Below are positions 59,218 to 64,000 of a stretch of DNA of 64,000 nt, in pieces (the stretch's first letter is position 1; each line of letters opens with the position of its first letter). Below the pieces are notes generated by a model. It was not told where the DNA came from and made no database searches. It was given only the letters and a program-made list of their open reading frames with translations. The DNA comes from Nitrosomonas sp. GTDB lineage: Bacteria; Pseudomonadota; Gammaproteobacteria; Burkholderiales; Nitrosomonadaceae. The position numbers and the translations under genes were made by a program. The stretch spans positions 62,001 through 126,000 of the forward strand of contig JADKHF010000006.1 of the NCBI GenBank assembly GCA_016721865.1, read 5' to 3'.

Positions 59218-61062
59218 ATGTATCCATTGTTAGATACCATTAGCTTCCCCTCCCAGTTACGTGAACTGGATCAGAAGAAATTACCGCAGTTTGCTAATGA
59301 ATTACGAAGCTTTCTCATTGAATCGGTCGCGAAAACCGGTGGGCATTTATCCTCCAATCTGGGCACAGTCGAATTAACCATTGCGCTGCACTATGTTTTT
59401 AATACACCGCATGACCAGATTGTTTGGGATGTTGGTCATCAAACCTATGCGCATAAAATTCTGACCGGTCGGCGAAGTGGCATGAGTCAGTTGCGCATGC
59501 AGGGCGGGATAGCCGGATTTCCGCGCCGCGATGAAAGCGAATATGATGCATTTGGCACCGCTCATTCCAGTACCTCCATCAGTGCCGCACTCGGTATGGC
59601 TGTCGCTGCGCAATTAAATAAGACGGATCGGCGCGCAATCGCCATTATTGGTGATGGCGCCATGAGTGCAGGGATGGCGTTTGAAGCGTTGAATAATGCC
59701 GGTGTGATGGATGCCAATTTGCTGGTTATCCTGAATGACAACGATATGTCGATATCACGGCCGGTCGGCGCATTGAACAATTATCTGGCCAAGTTGATGT
59801 CGGGGCGATTCTATGCCACGGCGCGGCGTGCTGGCGAAAAAGTGCTGGGTGTCGTTCCGCCTATGCTGGAATTGGCAAAACGCGCCGAAGAACATGTCAA
59901 AGGTATGGTAACCCCAGGCACTTTATTTGAAGAATTCGGATTTAATTATATCGGCCCGATTGATGGCCATGATCTGGATGTTTTAATTACCACGCTGAAT
60001 AATATCAAGCTCCTCGATGGCCCGCAGTTTCTCCATGTGGTGACGCGTAAAGGCGCCGGTTACAAGGTGGCTGAAGAGGACCCCATTCTGTACCACGGTG
60101 TGGGTAAGTTTGATCCGGAAATAGGAATTGTTGCTAAATCAGCAGGAAAGCCCGCCTATACACAAATATTTGGTGACTGGTTGTGTGATATGGCTGCGCA
60201 GGATCCCCGTTTAATAGGCATTACCCCGGCAATGCGCGAGGGATCCGGACTGGTTCGTTTTTCACAGGAATATCCTGAACGTTATTTTGATGTCGGTATC
60301 GCTGAGCAACATGCGGTTACATTTGCGGCAGGTGTGGCATGCGATGGCTTAAAGCCGGTAGTGGCGATTTATTCAACTTTTCTGCAACGTGCTTATGATC
60401 AATTAATTCATGATGTGGCTATACAGAATCTGCCAGTTGTATTTGCCATTGACCGGGCTGGTCTGGTGGGAGCGGATGGCCCTACGCATGCAGGTAGTTT
60501 CGATTTGTCCTATCTACGTTGTATTCCGAATATGACCGTCATGGCACCTGCGGATGAAAATGAGTGCCGGCAGATGTTGTATACTGCTTTTAAACTGGAT
60601 ACGCCGTCGGCGGTACGTTATCCCAGAGGAGTTGGGTCTGGCGTGAAAGTGCAAAAGGAAATGCAGACATTGCCCATCGGTCGCGGTGAAATCCGGAGAA
60701 AGGGGAAGAGAATTGCTTTACTGGCTTTTGGCAGTATGCTGGCGCCATGCTTGGAGGCTGCTGAAGAACTCAACGCAACAGTGGCCAATATGCGCTTTAT
60801 CAAACCGCTAGACGATGATCTGGTGGCATCTTTGGCTGGAAGTCATGACTTGCTGGTTACTGTTGAAGAAAATGCTGTGATGGGTGGGGCAGGTGGCGCC
60901 GTTACAGAATCTCTCAACAGTCAGAGGATTTGTGTCAAAGTGTTACAACTAGGGCTGCCGGATATTTTTATCGATCAGGGCGATCATGCACAAATGCTTG
61001 CAGATTGCGGACTGGACAAAAATGGTATTATCCAATCAGTGCGGTCAATACTGTCTGATTAA
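59218..61062 (+). CDS. dxs: 1-Deoxy-D-xylulose-5-phosphate synthase
   Basis: A 614-residue thiamine-diphosphate enzyme that joins pyruvate and glyceraldehyde-3-phosphate, the first step of the MEP isoprenoid pathway. The TPP site is [18 protein letters not shown] and NDNDMSIS (about residue 145-180); the C-terminal transketolase region has [10 protein letters not shown] and [11 protein letters not shown] slightly short spacer separates it from ispA, with which it forms an isoprenoid operon. Confidence 0.96.
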   Translation: MYPLLDTISFPSQLRELDQKKLPQFANELRSFLIESVAKTGGHLSSNLGTVELTIALHYVFNTPHDQIVWDVGHQTYAHKILTGRRSGMSQLRMQGGIAGFPRRDESEYDAFGTAHSSTSISAALGMAVAAQLNKTDRRAIAIIGDGAMSAGMAFEALNNAGVMDANLLVILNDNDMSISRPVGALNNYLAKLMSGRFYATARRAGEKVLGVVPPMLELAKRAEEHVKGMVTPGTLFEEFGFNYIGPIDGHDLDVLITTLNNIKLLDGPQFLHVVTRKGAGYKVAEEDPILYHGVGKFDPEIGIVAKSAGKPAYTQIFGDWLCDMAAQDPRLIGITPAMREGSGLVRFSQEYPERYFDVGIAEQHAVTFAAGVACDGLKPVVAIYSTFLQRAYDQLIHDVAIQNLPVVFAIDRAGLVGADGPTHAGSFDLSYLRCIPNMTVMAPADENECRQMLYTAFKLDTPSAVRYPRGVGSGVKVQKEMQTLPIGRGEIRRKGKRIALLAFGSMLAPCLEAAEELNATVANMRFIKPLDDDLVASLAGSHDLLVTVEENAVMGGAGGAVTESLNSQRICVKVLQLGLPDIFIDQGDHAQMLADCGLDKNGIIQSVRSILSD

Positions 61063-61167
61063 GCTTTAAACTTATTCTTGCTTCAACAGTATTAATCCTG
61101 ACTGGGAGTTGGCGAGTGTGGAACTCAATTGTTGCCAGAGACTCCTATTCAAATAGGAGAAAATAAC

Positions 61168-61974
61168 ATGAATAAACAGATAGATTTGCCCATTGCCGAT
61201 GTGCAAAGTTCGCCTGATACCCGGCGCATTGCGATCGACAGGGTAGGGATTAAGGCCATTCGTCATCCTGTAGTTGTGGCCGACAAGGATGATGGGGTGC
61301 AGCATACCGTGGCGGTTTTTAACATGTATGTGAATTTGCCGCATAATTTTAAAGGTACGCATATGTCCCGCTTTGTTGAAATACTCAATGGTCACGAGCG
61401 GGAAATTTCTGTAGAGTCATTTCAAGCTATTTTGCGGGAAATGATCGAAAAGCTGGAAACTGACTCTGGCCATATTGAGATGACTTTTCCTTACTTTATC
61501 AATAAATCAGCACCTGTTTCACAGGTAAGAAGTTTATTGGACTATGAAGTGACATTCATTGGTGAGATTAAAAATAATGAGTATTTTTTTACCATGAAAG
61601 TTGTTGTTCCGGTCACGAGTTTATGTCCGTGCTCTAAGAAGATATCGAATTATGGCGCACATAATCAACGCTCCCATGTCACAATTTCTGTACGCACGAA
61701 TAGTTTTATATGGATTGAAGATGTTATCAGGATTACAGAGAATAATGCTTCGTGTGAACTCTATGGTCTTCTGAAGCGGCCTGATGAGAAATATGTGACT
61801 GAAAAGGCATACGATAATCCAAAATTCGTTGAAGACATCGTAAGAGATATTGCAGAAGTGCTAAACCATGATGAAAGAATTGATGCCTATGTTGTTGAGT
61901 CAGAGAATTTTGAATCTATTCATAATCATTCAGCGTATGCATTGATTGAAAATGACAAGAAACGTCGTGCATAA
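61168..61974 (+). CDS. folE2: GTP cyclohydrolase type IB (FolE2)
   Basis: A 268-residue zinc-independent cyclohydrolase starting the folate or queuosine path from GTP. The diagnostic [19 protein letters not shown] (about residue 155) carries the catalytic cysteine, and [22 protein letters not shown] is typical. GGAGAAAATAAC precedes ATG 61168; frames upstream of it are not supported. In many bacteria FolE2 backs up zinc-dependent FolE1. Confidence 0.95.
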   Translation: MNKQIDLPIADVQSSPDTRRIAIDRVGIKAIRHPVVVADKDDGVQHTVAVFNMYVNLPHNFKGTHMSRFVEILNGHEREISVESFQAILREMIEKLETDSGHIEMTFPYFINKSAPVSQVRSLLDYEVTFIGEIKNNEYFFTMKVVVPVTSLCPCSKKISNYGAHNQRSHVTISVRTNSFIWIEDVIRITENNASCELYGLLKRPDEKYVTEKAYDNPKFVEDIVRDIAEVLNHDERIDAYVVESENFESIHNHSAYALIENDKKRRA

Positions 61975-61987
61975 TTAATTATTAATC

Positions 61988-63526
61988 TTATATCGCCTGC
62001 TGCTTGGTAAAGTCTGTGATACGGAATCCCAGTAGCCATAATGTGGCAAAATAGCTGAATGCGCCAAGAATAACTATCCAGCTTAATCGTCCGGCACGCA
62101 CCATGGCCGAGTCGATTAACCAAGAAGCATCACTGCCCGTTGCGAACCATAACACAATGCCCATAATCATCAAAGCGGTCAGTATTTTTAGAAAGAAAAT
62201 GCGCCATCCTGGTTGCGGTTGATAAATTTTATGACTGCGTAACTTGTAATACAGCAACCCTGCGTTAAGACAAGCTCCCAAACCGATTGCCAACGCCAGC
62301 CCGGCGTGTTTGAAGGGAATAATAAAGGCGAGATTCATCAGTTGTGTGGCAATCAGCGTGATGACAGCAATTTTGACAGGTGTTTTGATGTTCTGACGCG
62401 CATAAAATCCAGGCGCCAGCACTTTAACCAGAATTAATCCAAGTAATCCCACACTATAGGCAATTAATGCTTCGCGCGTCATCCATACATCATGGTCAGT
62501 AAATGCGCCGTGGTGAAAAAGCGTCGTGATTAATGGCGTCGCCAATAATGCCAATGCCAGGGCTGCCGGTAAGGTCAGCAGTATTGTCATTCGCAAGCCC
62601 CAGTCGAGCAAGCGGGAGTATTCTTCGGTGCTGTTGCTGTTGTAATGCCGTGCTAGTGATGGCAGCAGAATCGTGCCTAATGCGACACCCAGCAGACCCG
62701 CAGGAAATTCCATTAATCTATCGGCATAGTAAAGCCAGGACACACTGCCGGTAATCAGGAGTGAGGCAAATATAGTGTTGATAAGCAAACTAATTTGGCC
62801 CACCGATACACCAAAGATTGCCGGACCCATTAATCTGATCACGCGCCAGGCACCGGTATCAGGGTTTCTGAAACGGATGCGAGGTAATAGTTTGAGGCGC
62901 AGCAGAAAGGGTATTTGGAAAGCGAGTTGTAATATACCACCGATAAACACTGCCCAAGCCAGCGCGAGAATCGGCGGATCGAGTAAAGGTGTGAGCCACA
63001 GTGCGCAGCCGATAAATGATAAATTCAATAGTGCCGGTGTAATTGCAGGAACATTGAACTTGCCATGAGTATTGAGTATGCCGCCTGCTAAAGCAACCAA
63101 GGAAATAAAAAATATGTAAGGAAATGTAATCTGCAAGAGTTCAAGGGTTAAGTTGAATTTCTCCGGATTGGCAGAAAATCCGGGCGCACTGGCATAAATG
63201 ATTAGGGGTGCTGCCGCGATTCCAATGATACTGACGAGAAAGAGCGTGATGCCTAAAAGTGTGGTGATGTGATCAACCAGGTCGCGCGTTTCTTCCGGAG
63301 TGCGCGTGTTCTTATACTCGGCTAGAATGGGAACAAAGGCCTGTGAAAATGCGCCTTCGGCAAATAACCGCCTTAACAGGTTGGGAATGCGGAAAGCAAC
63401 AAAAAAAGCGTCGGTGACCATTCCTGCACCAAAAATCCGTGCAATGATGACGTCACGCAGGAAGCCGAGAATACGCGATATGAAGGTCATGCTGCTGACA
63501 GCAGCGAGGGCTTTGAGTAAATTCAA
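61988..63526 (-). CDS. murJ: Lipid II flippase MurJ
   Basis: A 512-residue MATE-like protein with 14 or so membrane helices, which flips lipid II to the periplasm. Conserved regions: [49 protein letters not shown] at the N-terminus. Convergent with folE2, 13 bases apart. Confidence 0.95.
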   Translation of the reverse strand: MNLLKALAAVSSMTFISRILGFLRDVIIARIFGAGMVTDAFFVAFRIPNLLRRLFAEGAFSQAFVPILAEYKNTRTPEETRDLVDHITTLLGITLFLVSIIGIAAAPLIIYASAPGFSANPEKFNLTLELLQITFPYIFFISLVALAGGILNTHGKFNVPAITPALLNLSFIGCALWLTPLLDPPILALAWAVFIGGILQLAFQIPFLLRLKLLPRIRFRNPDTGAWRVIRLMGPAIFGVSVGQISLLINTIFASLLITGSVSWLYYADRLMEFPAGLLGVALGTILLPSLARHYNSNSTEEYSRLLDWGLRMTILLTLPAALALALLATPLITTLFHHGAFTDHDVWMTREALIAYSVGLLGLILVKVLAPGFYARQNIKTPVKIAVITLIATQLMNLAFIIPFKHAGLALAIGLGACLNAGLLYYKLRSHKIYQPQPGWRIFFLKILTALMIMGIVLWFATGSDASWLIDSAMVRAGRLSWIVILGAFSYFATLWLLGFRITDFTKQQAI

Positions 63527-63680
63527 AACGGTATATTAGTGTGTGCGCTATCAGTAGGCAAAGTTGGAATCTGTTTTATCCGGGTTGGTTTTAATTTGGA
63601 ATCCGGTTATTTCTCAATTTCAATTCAGAATAAACCAAATGCATTTTCACCCCAACCAAATTAAAGTGAGTAGTTCCAAC

Positions 63681-64000
63681 TTAGAATAGACGCCTTATTT
63701 TCTTAATAAAGGCTTCATCTGACCAGTTCCATTGCAGGCAATACTCTGCACCTAGCTTTGGGTTGCTAATATTGGCTTCAATTTTGGTTTGTCCGGTGAC
63801 AACAGGCGGTAAAAGCGCTTCTTCTACATCATCATGTCTGCAGAAAAACCGGGCTGACGAAATGGAGCGTCCCAAGGGTAAATCAACAGTTAGATGCAAT
63901 CGCTGCGTGTCATTATCAACGACGTGGGAAAGAATGCCTTCTGTTTGTGTGAAAGCATCTTCGTATTCATACGATAGAGTCAGATCTGAACCATTCACTA
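63681..64000 (-). CDS. Unidentified protein, C-terminal part (runs off the right edge)
   Basis: About 105 residues ending at TAA 63681-63683, open to the window edge. It reads GSDLTLSYEYEDAFTQTEGILSHVVDNDTQRLHLTV and later RFFCRHDDVEEALLPPVV. The composition is soluble. No family is recognised. Confidence 0.5.
   Translation of the reverse strand, partial: VNGSDLTLSYEYEDAFTQTEGILSHVVDNDTQRLHLTVDLPLGRSISSARFFCRHDDVEEALLPPVVTGQTKIEANISNPKLGAEYCLQWNWSDEAFIKKIRRLF

Noticed and set aside
63561..63682. Inverted pair AAGTTGGAA/TTCCAACTT around the gap before murJ
   Set aside because: Arms of only 9 bp with no matching interior; not enough to call an element.

Overview
The window looks like a chromosomal segment of a betaproteobacterium, most likely an ammonia-oxidising Nitrosomonas/Nitrosospira-type autotroph. 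The basis is a red-type form IC RuBisCO cluster with its CbbX activase and CbbR regulator, an EpsA-type regulator with PEP-CTERM proteins, a sigma factor/DUF3619 pair, a MutT-ThiE fusion and a form of argJ, dxs and ispA typical of that class. The assignment is an inference from gene content, not from a marker gene; no rRNA or tRNA gene was recognised.

Layout. 1-3.1 kb: end of a restriction-modification locus. 3.4-8.2 kb: cold-shock protein, argJ, a DUF815 ATPase, a Nudix/ThiE fusion, a diguanylate cyclase and yacG. 8.6-13.3 kb: sigma factor with a DUF3619 membrane protein carrying amplified acidic repeats, then an ABC exporter and DUF1854 protein. 13.5-15 kb: ilvA. 15.9-18.7 kb: the regulator gene epsA, split by an IS630 element that is itself split by an IS5-type element. 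19.1-21.2 kb: two PEP-CTERM genes, both with nonsense codons. 21.6-28.3 kb: a PilJ receptor and a giant ChpA/PilL kinase. 29.2-35 kb: the Calvin cluster on the minus strand (aldolase, small ORF, cbbX, cbbS, cbbL) with divergent cbbR; cbbL has lost its N-terminus to an IS630 remnant. 35.1-38.3 kb: PEP synthase and its regulator. 38.5-49.5 kb: OmpA-like lipoprotein, membrane proteins of unknown role, mutL, a GH19 enzyme, an ExbB/ExbD/TonB-like set, yaeQ and DUF2959. 49.5-57 kb: a run of minus-strand genes for lipid head-group chemistry around lptF/lptG. 58-64 kb: xseB, ispA, dxs, folE2 and murJ.

Two kinds of damage overlay the genes. Seven genes (argJ, Nudix/ThiE, DUF3619, ABC exporter, chpA, cbbX, ppsA) each lack exactly one base, six of them in or next to a homopolymer, and all are otherwise intact; this pattern points to sequence errors. 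Other lesions cannot be explained that way: the nested insertion in epsA, the IS remnant in cbbL, a missing internal block in an acetyltransferase-like gene, and a decayed peptidoglycan-binding gene. Five further genes carry in-frame stop codons of all three types.

Small mobile repeats are a third theme: three families of 117-167 bp inverted-repeat elements (MITE-like), of which two insert exactly at the stop codons of upstream genes. Functionally, the most coherent units are the Calvin cluster, the PilJ/ChpA chemosensory pair, the isoprenoid genes ispA-dxs with xseB, and the candidate polar-lipid locus.
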